A stretch of 64,000 nt of DNA from Portunus trituberculatus (Eukaryota; Arthropoda; Malacostraca; Decapoda; Portunidae), in contig NC_059304.1 of the NCBI RefSeq assembly GCF_017591435.1, forward strand, positions 31,692,703-31,756,702. Direction: 5' to 3'. This document shows positions 44,871 through 55,096 of this stretch, in pieces. Position 1 is the stretch's first letter; every line of letters begins with the position of its first letter. The notes under the pieces are model-generated. The model was not told the origin of the DNA, searched no databases, and saw only the letters and a program-made list of their open reading frames with translations. A program made the position numbers and the translations under genes.

Positions 44871-45087
44871 ATGTTTACGTTTTCTTTTATTAATAAAATG
44901 ACAAAAATATGTTTAGAAAAAAGTACATAACACTGAGTTAGAAAGAAATATAATGTGTAGATCTGGCCGTGAGGCACGTGCGCACACGGGCAGGGGGCTG
45001 CGGTATAGGAGAGGAACGCTTTGTTTACATCGGGGAGTGGCTGCGGTAAGGAAGGGGTTAACATCTTCAGTACCGGATGTGTGTTTT

Positions 45088-45160
45088 GTGACACGTGCGT
45101 GTCACAGCTGAGTTCACACGCCAGGAACTGAGGGTGCTCCCTGTGACACGCACATGCCAC
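45088..45160. promoter_or_regulatory. Paired 18-nt palindromes in element L
   Basis: A perfect one lies at 45088-45105 (8-base arms around TG) and an imperfect one at 45143-45160 (6 of 8 pairs). The arm sequence differs from element K while the architecture is the same. Confidence 0.6.
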
Positions 45161-45497
45161 GGTTATAAGCTGTGTGTATTGAGGGCTCTCAAGGCCTCGG
45201 TTTCTGGGTTATTTCTACCCACGTGGTAGCAAGTGTTTGTGTTTACAAACATAAGGCTGCAGCCATTCGTGGGACGGTTTGAAACTTTATAAACTTTGAC
45301 CAATGAGTTATTGTCAGTGCTGTGACGTAATTTGTGAAGACCAATCATATTATTATATTTTTTTTATACATCATATTTTCTGACCTACGTATGGCAATAC
45401 ATGCTTGTCGAGTGCCGCAATGCGATATTCTCTAGCTTCTGTTCAGTGCTCCCTGAAGTTTTTTTTGTGGTAGCAGGCGCGGATTTACTTCGCAATT

Positions 45498-45950
45498 ATG
45501 GATATCTCTACAACTGACAGTGAAGATGAATATGATGATGGGACAAAAAGGGAATTTGAGGGGTCTGATGTCTCAATGGAAGGTGATGATACTTTGTTTG
45601 ATCCTGAAGCTATCAGTGATGTAGAGAGTGATGCTAGCAGCGGCGACGAGAGTATTGAGATGTTGTCCGCCAGCAGTGGCCTGTCATGCAGCCCTCCTGC
45701 CTCACCCCCCACAGCTGCTGGTAGACAAACAGATTTCACACTTCTTTCAGACCCATTCTTTGACACCAAACCTAACCCTCTACCTACAAGTAACACTAAT
45801 TTTCCTGATGTACATCCTAGTATTATTCTACATCATGAAGCTAGTGCTATGAGTGACCTAGACTGTTTCCAGTTATTCATGGGGAAAGATGTGATTGCTG
45901 CTCTGTGTCTCTGGACCAACACATGTGCTGCATATTTTTTTTTACTCAAA
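45498..45950 (+). pseudogene. PiggyBac transposase N-terminal fragment (element L)
   Basis: The ATG at 45498 opens MDISTTDSEDEYDDGTKR, followed by an acidic, then a Pro-rich stretch (CSPPASPPTAAGRQTD). Near the end SDLDCFQLFMGKDVIAAL followed by WTNTCA matches the start of the piggyBac core domain, where FFxLFF and ETN boxes are usual. The catalytic DDD residues are missing. The frame ends at 45953 by reading into T-rich sequence. Confidence 0.7.
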
Positions 45951-48436
45951 TGACATGTTGTGGGGTTTCTCTGATATAAAACATAAAAATAAATAATATA
46001 ATGTGAACAGGGTGTTTGTTAGAAGCTGAAGACTACCGCACGGACGATGTGGAGGAGTGCGTGGGCAGTCGGTTCGGCAGCGAAACGTCTTGTTTACATA
46101 AGGTTGACGGGTCGGTAATGAAGGGGTTAAGAACAAAGAAAAAATAGTGGAACATGCGAAATCTGCAGTGCCCATGCAATCAACCATCATATCGAAAAAG
46201 AGAGGGAAAGTGATTGAGGAGATGGAAAAACATCTCGGTGTCTGGTTCAAGGACTGCATCCAGAAACGGAAATGTCTATGCCTTATGATGATTCAAGAGA
46301 AGGCCCTGAGTCTATTCAATGAACTAAAGGCTGAGTATGGTGAGGATGTATCATTCACTGCAAGTCATGGGTGGTTTAACTGCTTCAGGGCGCGCAATAA
46401 CTTGCATAACGTGAAGGTGTCTGGTGAGGCGGCGAGTGCAGATGTTAAGGCAGCTGAGGAATTCCCAGGAAAACTAGCAGAAATTATTCACCAGGGAGGC
46501 TACACACCACAATAGATTTTCAATGTGGATGAAACTGGCCTCTACTGGAAAAAGATGCCTGACCGAACCTACATCAGTAAGGAGGAAAAGACGATGCCTG
46601 GCTTCAAAGCTGCAAAGGACAGACTGACGCTACTGCTTGGGGGTAATGCTAGTGGTGATTTAAAATTAAAGCTCCTACTGGTGTACACCTCAGAAAACCC
46701 ACGAGCCCTGAAAAATATTGCCAAGGCGTCTCTTCCAGTTGTGTGGAAGAGTAACTCTAAAGCTTGGGTCACACAGGCGATTTTTCAGGAGTGGTTTTAT
46801 TATCAATTTATCCCTGAGGTGGAGAAGTATTGTTGGAGCAACTCCATTCCATTCAACGTCCTCCTGGTGCTGGATAACGCCCCTGGCCACCCACCTTACC
46901 TAGATTACTTTCACCCTAATGTCAAGGTTGTCTACCTGCCACCCAACACAACCTCCATTATACGACCTATGGACCAGGGAGTCATCGCAGCGTTCAAAAA
47001 ATACTATCTAAGGCGCACTTTCCACCAGGCACTGAAAGCAACAGACGGGACTGATATGACTCTGAGCGAATTTTGGAAGTCATATAACATCTACAATGCC
47101 ATAAAAAACATTAATACCTCCTGGTGGGAAGTTACAACCACCTGTATGAATGCCGTATTGAAAAAGCTCTGCCCTCAGATTTCACTGGGTTTGAAAATAT
47201 TCAGGAGGAGCAGGAGGTGGTTGTTGACAATTTAATCTCCATGAGTGAGAAACTGGAGCTATAGCTGGAGAAGCAGGACTTCACGGAGTTCTTTGATGAC
47301 CATGACAAGGAACTATCTAATGATGAACTACGAGAATTGGAGAAGCAGAGGAAGGAGGCAGAAGAGGCAGAGGAGGAAGAAGTGAAAATGCCACCAAAAC
47401 ATTTCCAAACTAAAAAGATGGCAGAAGCTTTTGCATCAATAGAGGCAGCCTTGGCAAATTTTGAAGAACAGGACCCAAATGAAGAACGACATGCCAAGGT
47501 GTCAGCAGCTGTTCATGATGCACTGAAATGCTACCGCGTCATATACGAGGAAAAAAAAAAAGGCTGTGAGCCAGTCGTCGCTTCATCGGTTCTTCAAACG
47601 GGTAGATAAACGCGAGGCAACAGTACCATCCACTCCTCAGTCAGTGCCATCTACCCCTGAGCCAGTGCCATCTTCATCCTCTACCCACACGCCTGACGCT
47701 GACAGCGATGCTGACGACCCCTCCCCCACCCCCTTCCTCGCTCGCCACTTCCCCCAACAAATCCAAGTGAACAAGGTAAGTCTTACGAGTTTCCTCATTT
47801 TTATTTCAAGCATGCAATATTTTCTGTTTTATATTTCATGTGAAATGCTTTCATATATGTAACTGACATAGCCCTAACGTTAAAATGTATAACCTAAATG
47901 CGAGTCTGTAACCTAGCGGTAACCATGTCAGCTGTTTGACCCCGATATACAGACGCTTAGTCATCCCAGATTTATATTCACCTGTTCAACCCCCATTGAT
48001 CGACGCCATGTTAATGTATCCATGTTTATCGATCTTTCTCAGTATGGTATGGTGTCATCCTCGGTCTAACGGATAGGCTTTGTGTTGTGTGACGGCCCTG
48101 GTTGTGTTTTCCCTGCCCAGCTGACCACACGCCATCTTATCGATCGGTTCACCAGCCAGTCACCACTACAATATATTTTCTTTTTAAATAAAGTATGTTT
48201 CTACATTAAAGTTGTATGAATTACCATCAAATAATATTAAAATCATTACATATTACAGGTACTGTATAAGGTATGTCGTACTTATTGGGATTTATGTACA
48301 GGTATTCTTAATGTAAACAAAACTTTAAAACAATGGGAAAAAAGGCAATGGAGACCTGACTTTGGATATACGAACAAATGGAGTTACGAACAGCCTCTCG
48401 GTCCCCATTATGTTCATAAGTTGGGGAGCTTCTGTA

Positions 48437-48526
48437 ATTTCTATGGGAAAATTATGTCTGCTTAACGAATTTTCGCTCTACGAACAGCTTTGACACCCCC
48501 TATCCTGCTCGTTAAGCGGAGTATTA

Positions 48527-48539
<13 letters not shown>
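48437..48539. mobile_element. Tigger-type TIR end fragment
   Basis: The stretch contains TTAACGAATTTTCGCTCTAC and ends CGTTAAGCGGAGTATTACTG directly against (TA)n. It is the terminal ~100 bp of another pogo/Tigger family member, lying immediately beside element M. Confidence 0.5.

Positions 48540-48602
<63 letters not shown>
48540..48602. repeat. (TA)n microsatellite
   Basis: This TA tract of about 62 bases starts at the TIR end. Confidence 0.95.
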
Positions 48603-48603
<1 letters not shown>

Positions 48604-48836
48604 AATATATGTGAGCTGTATCTAAATCCAAAGATTAGTTTTTTGTAAATAGTGTTGGCGAGTAAACTTTTGGAAAATGCTTGGGAATCTTTTTTTTTTT
48701 TTCTTTTGATGTGAGAGGGAGGGGCAGTCAAGGTCAAAAAAATATTTACAAAAAAAGGCCCACTTAGATGCTGATTCTTTAGAAGAAATAAAAGCATTAG
48801 CCAAAATTAGGGACCCAATGCCTTGATACCTCCCTC
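48603..48836. other. Unassigned stretch before a LINE fragment
   Basis: It contains a T run near 48690-48702 and no domain. It may include the 3' untranslated end of the minus-strand LINE fragment. Confidence 0.3.
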
Positions 48837-49275
48837 TTAAAGAAGACAAGTCCTAGAAAGGCTGAAATACAGAAGCAAGTATGGAGTTCCAGAGTTTACC
48901 AATGAAAGGTATGAATGATTGAGAGTACTGGTTAACTCTTGCATGAGTGAATTGGACAGAATAGGGGTTAGAGGAAGAAGAAAGCCTTGTGCAGTGAGGC
49001 TGCAGGAGGAGGGGAGGCATGCAGTTAGCAAGATCAGTAGAACAGTTAGCATGATTTTGAGAACAATAGGAGGGATCCCATCAGGTCCACAAGCTTTCCA
49101 AGGGTTTAGGCCAACAAGGGCATGGAAAACATCATTACGAAGAACTTTAATTGTAGGTATAAAACAATCAGAGGGAGGAGGTAAGGTAGGGACAAGCCCA
49201 GAATCATCCAAGGTGGAGTTGTTTGCTAAGCTTTTAGAGAACAGTTCAGCTTTAGAGACAGAAGAGAGCTTGGGA
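48837..49275 (-). pseudogene. Jockey/CR1-type LINE reverse transcriptase fragment
   Basis: The minus strand reads KLSSVSKAELFSKSLANN, then STLDDSGLVPTLPPP, then VLRNDVFHALVGLNPWKA and CGPDGIPPIVLK. The GPDGI box is the RT motif 1 region of jockey-superfamily LINEs and the lead-in is the usual N-terminal extension. After this the frame loses similarity, with traces of LTPLVRLFQ-like residues. It is unrelated in detail to families A to C, so a fourth LINE family is present. Confidence 0.65.
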
Positions 49276-49309
49276 ATTACAATTTGATATCTATAAATAA
49301 TTTCAATCC

Positions 49310-49860
49310 CCTCCCCACAAAATTCCTTGATTTACTTGTTGCACTTCCCCACAGGTTCGGCATCCACATAGTTTTTTGCAACGTAGACAAGTCCTCCATT
49401 TTTCCAGGTCATGAAGACCTTATCCTTGTCAATATAGGTAGACTTCATCTCACCTGTCTTCATCCTTTAAGCCTCATGTTTGGATGGCACATCAATATAT
49501 TACAGCATCATCTGCCTCATTGTGCCCAGAACACCTACCTTCCTGTTATTCACCAGGTTGTCCATCAGATCAAAGCTAGTGAACAGATTGTCAATCAATT
49601 TTATAATCCTTTTGCCTGGTTGGCTTTCTGTACCAATCCATGGACATCAGGTCCTTGCTCCAGCCCATAATTGAAGACCTGAGTCTTGGCTCCTCCATAG
49701 GGAGTGCAGGTTATGAGCTCACCAGATGTGGTTGCCAGGACCCAAATTTTTAAACCAAAACGTGTCGGCTTTCTTTTCATGAATTGTTCTAAGGGGTGAG
49801 GGCTAAAATACTTTACTTATCATTGACTTGTCCATGCTGACAAACTCCGTCCTCTCCACA
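49310..49860 (-). pseudogene. PiggyBac transposase fragment (multiple stops)
   Basis: No long frame survives, but the three minus-strand frames together read SMDKSMI, then PLEQFMKRKPTRFGLKIWV, LATTSGELITCTPYGGAK, then LIDNLFTSFDLMDNLV and WKNGGLVYVAKNYVDAEP. The KPTRFGLKIW, PYGGAK and DNLFTSF boxes are the DDD-domain core of piggyBac transposases, with the second catalytic Asp in IDNLFT. At least four stops and two shifts are present. The sequence type differs from 7779-10070. Confidence 0.65.
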
Positions 49861-49862
49861 TA

Positions 49863-50230
49863 CAGTAAGTCCTCATTATACAGTAGTTCTTTATCTGGTA
49901 AAATCACAGTTACGGTATTCGGAAATCACTACCCTTGATTCGATATACGGTAAGAAAAATTCACATACTATATAGTATCCGCTCATGTCATCCGAGAGAG
50001 CCCAACGCAGGGGAGCAGGGGTGATGACGTCATCCATGCCACACTTCCCCGCCACTCACAGTACTGACTTTAACTTAACCACCTTGGAGCCTGTTATCTC
50101 TTCCTCTCCTCCCATTTTTTTTTTTTTTTTTTTTTTAACTGCATTACATATTACATGCATTACTAATTAGATGAATAAATGGAATATTAAAGGGTCTGTT
50201 GTAAACACAAATATATTCATAATAATTATG
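49863..50230 (+). mobile_element. Tigger derivative P, second copy (fragment)
   Basis: It starts CAGTAAGTCCTCATTATACA after TA. The following sequence (GATTCGATATACGGTAAG, AGGGGTGATGACGTCATC, CCGCCACTCACAGTACTGAC, TAAATGGAATATTAAAGGGT) is the inverse of 23342-23504 and 21640-22110. It stops shortly after the GGCAAACA word, without coding sequence. Confidence 0.6.
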
Positions 50231-50368
50231 GCAAACAGTAGTCATAATACAAAGAAAAATTAAATTCACACCATCATAATGTTAGCATAAATATTCAATA
50301 TTTGTTATTGAATATAATCCACTTAATCATAATATAAACATCAAAGGAAAACAGGTAATATAGTCCTT

Positions 50369-51019
50369 CAGTAAGCACCCCCTCCCTGCCCTTGGCGAAT
50401 CTCAGCTTGGCGAAATTCACTTTTGGTGGTAGGGTAGCCACAGACCACTTAGTGCAGGCATGGCATTTTGAATTCAAACATGGCTGTCCCCTGGCGGCCG
50501 CACGGTGAACCACGCAGCTTACCGGTGACGTCAGACCTCTCTCTAAACCTATCAGAACGTGGTGTGAGAATCCACTTCAGCTATTTTGTTTGTGCTACCC
50601 TCTGTTCTGCTAGCATGTGAACAAATTCTGGCGATTTACCGCCAACATGGCCTCTACCAGCGCAACAGGTGGTACCGGTGAGGATAAGGACAATGGTGGT
50701 GGCGGCAAGGACAAAAGTGGGCAAGGGAAATGGGTGAAAAAACAGGAGGTACAGCCTTTATATCATGTCTTATTAGCTTTATTTATTGTTTATTGGTTGT
50801 CTTTGTACATGTGTTCTAATATGTGAAGGCAAAAGATTTTATTTCAGCTTGAGATACTGTATTTTAGGGGTCAAAAAGAGGGACTTTGGCAATGACCAAA
50901 GACTGATTGAGGCATTTTTTAGTCAATTTATATGGTATAAAGAACTCATGTTTTGTGAAATTCACTTTTGGCGGTAGTTTTGCCAGACTAATTTATTCGC
51001 CAAGTGCAGGGGCTTACTG
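50369..51019 (+). mobile_element. Pogo/Tigger-type MITE, element N
   Basis: The ends are CAGTAAGCACCCCCTCCCTG and the inverse CAAGTGCAGGGGCTTACTG, followed by TA. TIR-proximal words TTGGCGAA and TTCACTTTTGG.GGTAG occur near both ends. At 651 bp it holds only a short Gly/Lys-rich open start near 50647 (MASTSATGGTGEDKDNGG), which may be the N terminus of a transposase. Confidence 0.65.
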
Positions 51020-51280
51020 TAGTGAAAAAATAGATTACATATCATTCATGTGGTCAGTTTCATTAGCTTTCTGTTTTGACCTTTGCATGACTCTTGTTTT
51101 TTCTTATTTGTCTTAATGTTATTATTTAAATTCCTAATTTTAAAGTACAGATATTTTGGCAAAAAAAATTATATGACATCATCAGTGAAAGCGAGTTGGG
51201 GCTGAAACTGAAGTAGGCTTATACCTAAATAACACTGGTAATGCTTTCGCTTCACAGGTAGGCTATATAGCACTATAAGA
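51020..51280. other. Unassigned stretch
   Basis: AT-rich sequence with no recognised domain or repeat. Confidence 0.3.
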
Positions 51281-52580
51281 GTGACAGTAGCTGCGGTGGC
51301 GAGTGGACGTGTTGTGTGTGCGCTCCGCTTTTGGCTGTTGTTTTTATAGTTAGCGAGTGGTGTTTGTGCTTGATGTCTGTGTGTGGTGCTTTTGAGTGTT
51401 AGTGAAGTGAAAGTGTGTACTGCAGGTGTTAGATTAGAGTGAAATAGTGGTTAGAATCAGTGTTTGTGAGTTAGAAGTATTTTGGTAGAGCGAGGAGACT
51501 AGGCTTGTAACCGTCAAGTTGACCTTGAAAAAGGATTAGTTGACCTCACTTAGGCCCCCCACCACTGCGGTTCCCCCACCCCTTTGTCACCAAGTATTTT
51601 TATTTGTTTGTTAGGTACGTATAGTGTTCTTGTGAGTTAACAGATTGTAAATTAGTATGGCGGTAGCTACTAAGGTATATCAGAGTGTGATTGAGTGCAT
51701 GAAAGAGAGTGTTGAGGTGGGATTGGGCAAGTTTGTTGTGTGTGAGATGTGTGGGCATGACAGGAAGGTCGTTGACTTTTCTGAGTGTATGGTGTGTAGG
51801 CTCAAGAGCGAGAATTTAGTTCTTTCTCTTGAGCACCAAGAATTGCGAGAGGAAATGAGAAAGCTAAGTGAGGGGAAAAGTGCGAACGAAGTTCTCATCT
51901 TTGAGTTGAAGGAGGAGGTTAAGAGGCTTGGGGAGGCAGTAAAAAAAATTATGCAGGAGATCAGTGTTAGGCCGAAGGTTGGACCTTTTGAGGGCGACAG
52001 GGTGGCTTGGCCCTTTGTCGGGAAGAGATGGCAGGTTGCAAGGGGAAGGAAAGCGGAGGCAGTTAGGGAGGATAGGACTAAACCTATTGAGTGTGAAAAT
52101 AGGTTTGGTTTGTTGGAGGGGGAGAGTGTGAGTGGAGTGAATGAGGTGGTTGTGGTGAGTGAAAGGAGAGAAAAGGGGGTAGAGGAGAGGAGGAGGAGGG
52201 TTGTGCCTAGCACACCTCAGGTGTGTGTGGTGGGTGACTCTCAGGTTAGGTACTTAGGTAGCACTTTCTGTGGGAAAGACAGGGATAGGAGGACAAACGT
52301 GTGTATGCCTGGTGCAAGTGTGAAGGAAATGAGTGAGGAGGTGCAGAAGAGAGTTGGGGGGATGGAGAGGGAGGGTGTAGTAGTTTTACACGTAGGTGGG
52401 AACGATGTCAGAGCAGGTGGGTCGGAGGAGTTAGTGGCAAGATTTCGGGAAATGTTAGGCAAGATAAGGGAGAGTGGTAGGAGGTGAGTAGTGTCAGGAA
52501 TCTTGCCTTGTGTGTATGTTAGCAGGGAATGGTTGTCTAGGGCCATTGGTGTGAATGATCGGGTAAAAGGGATGTATTCA
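51281..52580 (+). mobile_element. LINE-D 5' part (leader and ORF1)
   Basis: A GT-rich leader of about 370 bp precedes the ORF1 frame at 51657. Similarity to ORF1 ends near 52580. Endonuclease and RT are absent, so the copy is 3' truncated or was cut by rearrangement. Confidence 0.5.
51657..52487 (+). CDS. LINE ORF1 with zinc finger, coiled coil and SGNH-esterase domain
   Basis: The ATG at 51657 opens MAVATKVYQSVIECMKESVE. A CEMCGHDRK...CMVCR finger spans residues about 29-48. A coiled coil follows (HQELREEMRKLSEG; ELKEEVKRLGEAVKKI). The C-terminal half is an SGNH/GDSL-like domain: VCVVGDSQVRYLG with the catalytic-type Ser in GDSQ (about 52232-52243), then VVLHVGGNDVRAGG (GGND block, about 52383-52410). 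ORF1 proteins with an esterase domain are known in the CR1 group of LINEs. A TGA at 52485-52487 ends the frame, but the same frame continues with VVSGILPCVYVSREWLSRAI, the next part of the domain, to about 52580. The catalytic His region is not seen. Confidence 0.7.
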   Translation: MAVATKVYQSVIECMKESVEVGLGKFVVCEMCGHDRKVVDFSECMVCRLKSENLVLSLEHQELREEMRKLSEGKSANEVLIFELKEEVKRLGEAVKKIMQEISVRPKVGPFEGDRVAWPFVGKRWQVARGRKAEAVREDRTKPIECENRFGLLEGESVSGVNEVVVVSERREKGVEERRRRVVPSTPQVCVVGDSQVRYLGSTFCGKDRDRRTNVCMPGASVKEMSEEVQKRVGGMEREGVVVLHVGGNDVRAGGSEELVARFREMLGKIRESGRR

Positions 52581-53084
<504 letters not shown>

Positions 53085-53304
53085 GACATCGTCGATGGCG
53101 GATGTGGTCGCTGAGCTCCAGAGCAATCATCTATAATTCTACAGTTACCTAAGAGTAACCAAGGTGGGAAAGGAGCTGGTAATGTTTGTCCCGTCTCCAT
53201 ATAGTCATGTTAACTGTTGATTAGCAAAATAATGTCCAGTGAAGGTAAATATAAACTGTAGCCTGCGTTTGAGCCATCAGCTGGTTTGTTTACGTCTGCG
53301 CAAC

Positions 53305-54186
53305 ATGGCGGCCGTGAACTCGAAAGAGGAATCAGACTTCACAGGGTTTCAAGGAATAATGGAGAAGAGCGCTTATGTGAAGAAAATTCTGGAGTTAGAA
53401 GGTAAAATTGAAAAACTGTTTGAAAAGTATGAGGGCCTGGAAACGAGTTATGACAATGTAAAGAGAGACTGTGCCGATATGAAGAAGGAAAATGCAGCAC
53501 TGAAAGAGGAAGTTAAGCTAATTAAAGTGAATTGCGAAAAATGTGGAGAATCTCTAGGAAAAGTGATGGAGAAGCAGGCTGAATGGAAAAAAAGTCAGGA
53601 AGTGGAAAGAAAGGAGGTAAATTACAAAGTTGCAAGTCTGGAAAAGGAAATCAAAGAGTCAGGGGAGAAAACTTTGGGCCTTGCTGAAATTATAGATCAA
53701 CAGATCATAGAAGAGAAGATAGCTGAGAAAGTGGTGAAGGTTATTAAGTCAAATGAGACATTGGTGAGGGAAACTGTAGACAAAAAGAGATGTGTGGTGA
53801 TATTTGGTGTGGAGGAGGATAAGACACCGAGTAAAATGGAGAGAGAGAAAACATAAAAAGGTGATAAATAATATCATTAATGTGGTGCAAGAGGAGGAAA
53901 AGACCTAGTACAAGAAATAGAGGACTTCCATAGAATTGGAAAGTTCACAAGAGAAGGTATGAGGCCAATAAGAATCAAACTTAAGTCACAAAAGGATGTA
54001 GATGAATTGGTGGAGAAGTCATGGAGGCTAGCCCAGCAGGAAACAACAAGGAAGATTTGGTTGAGAAGAGATCTCGGTGAAAAGGAAAGAGAAATGTTAA
54101 ATGAGTTGAGAAAGGAGGCTTTGAAAAAAATGAAGAGAGGACAGAAGAAGAGAAGAAAGAGTTTTTCTGGAGAATCTTGGATATGA
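53305..54186 (+). pseudogene. LINE-B2 ORF1-like region
   Basis: The ATG at 53305 (MAAVNSKEESDF) starts the longest version of this protein: open to 53856. It includes the coiled coil (YEGLETSYDNVKRDCADM), the segment KSQEVERKEVNYKVASLEK that is frame-shifted in LINE-B1, and the RRM-like RCVVIFGVEEDKTPSK. A shift near 53840 and another near 53905 interrupt it before GMRPIRIKLKSQKDVDELVE. It is the reference for the ORF1 of this family. Confidence 0.72.
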
Positions 54187-54229
54187 GACTGAGGAAGTGG
54201 TTCATAACCCAGAAAAGTACAGCAAGAAA

Positions 54230-55096
54230 GGACTAAAGAAACTTACATATGAGCGAAATGTAATGTATTCCAACATAAATGGAGTGATATCGGGATTTTA
54301 GAACTCAACGATTACTTGAGGGACAAGAACCCAGATATTGTGGGTCTTACTGAAACAAAACTGAGAGAGGAGAAGACCTGATGAAGGTTGGAGAAGGAAA
54401 TATAACGTTTGGAAAAGAAATAGAGTAGGTAAGATGGGAGGAGGAGTGATGTTGCTGGTTAAAAAGATATAAAGGTGGATCAAGTGAAAAAGGTATGGGA
54501 AAGGCAGAAGTGCTAAAGATCAGAGCAGAAACTAATGAAGGAAAAAGAGGCACTACATAGTGGTGTACGTACCACCTAAGACAAATGCATGGTCAGTACA
54601 GGAATATGAAGAAATGATAAGTGATACAGGAACATGTCTGGAAGAAATGTTGGGTGGCTGTGAACGAACTATAATGATGGGAGATTTTAATTGTAAAGAG
54701 GTGTGTTGGGAGGACTGGTCAATGGAAGGATCAGAGACAACATGGGGAAATACACTATTGACACTGGCAATGGAAAATGTGTTAACTCAGTGGGTCAAAG
54801 AAGATACTAGGTTTGGAGGAGAGGGAGCATCGTCAAGACTGGACTTGGTCTTTAGTACAGAGCCAATGGTCATTGAGGAGATGAGGGTGGAGTGCCCTTT
54901 AGCAAAGAGTGATCATGCAGTTTTGGAGTTCAAGGTGATAGACGAAGAGAAATCTAGAAGAAATGAAGAATATAAAGTGGGAAGATGGAATTATGCCAAG
55001 ACAGATTTTGGAAACCTAAAGAAATTCTTTCAAGAGACAAATTGGATGAAATTCAAGAGTGCTAAGGAGCAAATGAAAAGTGGAAGGAATTTATAA
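54230..55096 (+). pseudogene. LINE-B2 endonuclease
   Basis: It shares with LINE-B1 the same loss of one G near 54293 (VMYSNINGVISGF then a stop), whereas LINE-B3 keeps the base. The frame from 54560 encodes YVPPKTNAWSVQEYEEM, GDFNCKEVCWEDW and SRLDLVFSTEP to GKSGRNL-like sequence at 55096, identical in layout to B1. Confidence 0.75.

Larger units (their letters stand above)
44221..45057 (+). mobile_element. PiggyBac-like nonautonomous element K
   Basis: It is flanked by TTAA (44217-44220 and 45058-45061). The ends are CCCCTTCCTTACTGCAAG and the inverse CTGCGGTAAGGAAGGGG. Two 18-nt hyphenated palindromes lie near the left end (44247-44264, 44302-44319). It is 837 bp long with only an N-terminal piece of a transposase at 44610. 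Confidence 0.82.
45062..46126 (+). mobile_element. PiggyBac-like nonautonomous element L
   Basis: It begins directly after the shared TTAA at 45058-45061 and ends before TTAA at 46127-46130. The left end CATCTTCAGTACCGG and the right end GTCGGTAATGAAGGGG are related inverse sequences. Like element K it has paired 18-nt palindromes (45088-45105, 45143-45160) and a TTTGTTTACAT word near its right end. It is 1,065 bp long. Confidence 0.78.
44045..47800 (+). pseudogene. Tigger/jerky-type transposase, split in the HTH by piggyBac-like elements
   Basis: The ATG at 44045 opens MSGVKRKINSEASGSAKK and HTH 1 (SDVARKFNMNRSTVGTII), which stops at the TTAA at 44217-44220. Coding resumes after 46130 with KNKEKIVEHAKSAVP, in the same phase. 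HTH 2 follows (FTASHGWFNCFRARNNLH). A TAG at 46513-46515 replaces a Gln just before FNVDETGLYWKK, which holds the first catalytic Asp (46528-46530). The second is in LVLDNAPGH (46873-46875) and the third in IRPMDQGVIA (46972-46974). A frameshift near 47170 and a TAG near 47262 precede the Glu-rich tail. A poly-A shift near 47552 leads to the SSLHRFFKRVDKRE end. Damage outside the insertions is two stops and two shifts. Confidence 0.82.
43743..48434 (+). mobile_element. Tigger-type element M, split by two piggyBac-like insertions
   Basis: The left end after TA is CAGAAACTCCCTTACTTAGG and the right end is the inverse ATAAGTTGGGGAGCTTCTG followed by TA. Without the two TTAA insertions (44221-46130) it is about 2.78 kb, a normal Tigger length. 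It carries a nearly complete transposase on the plus strand. Confidence 0.82.

Noticed and set aside
51680..52213. Minus-strand frame of 177 codons
   Set aside because: It is the antisense shadow of the LINE ORF1 at 51657; its Ser/Thr/Leu composition reflects the purine-rich sense strand.
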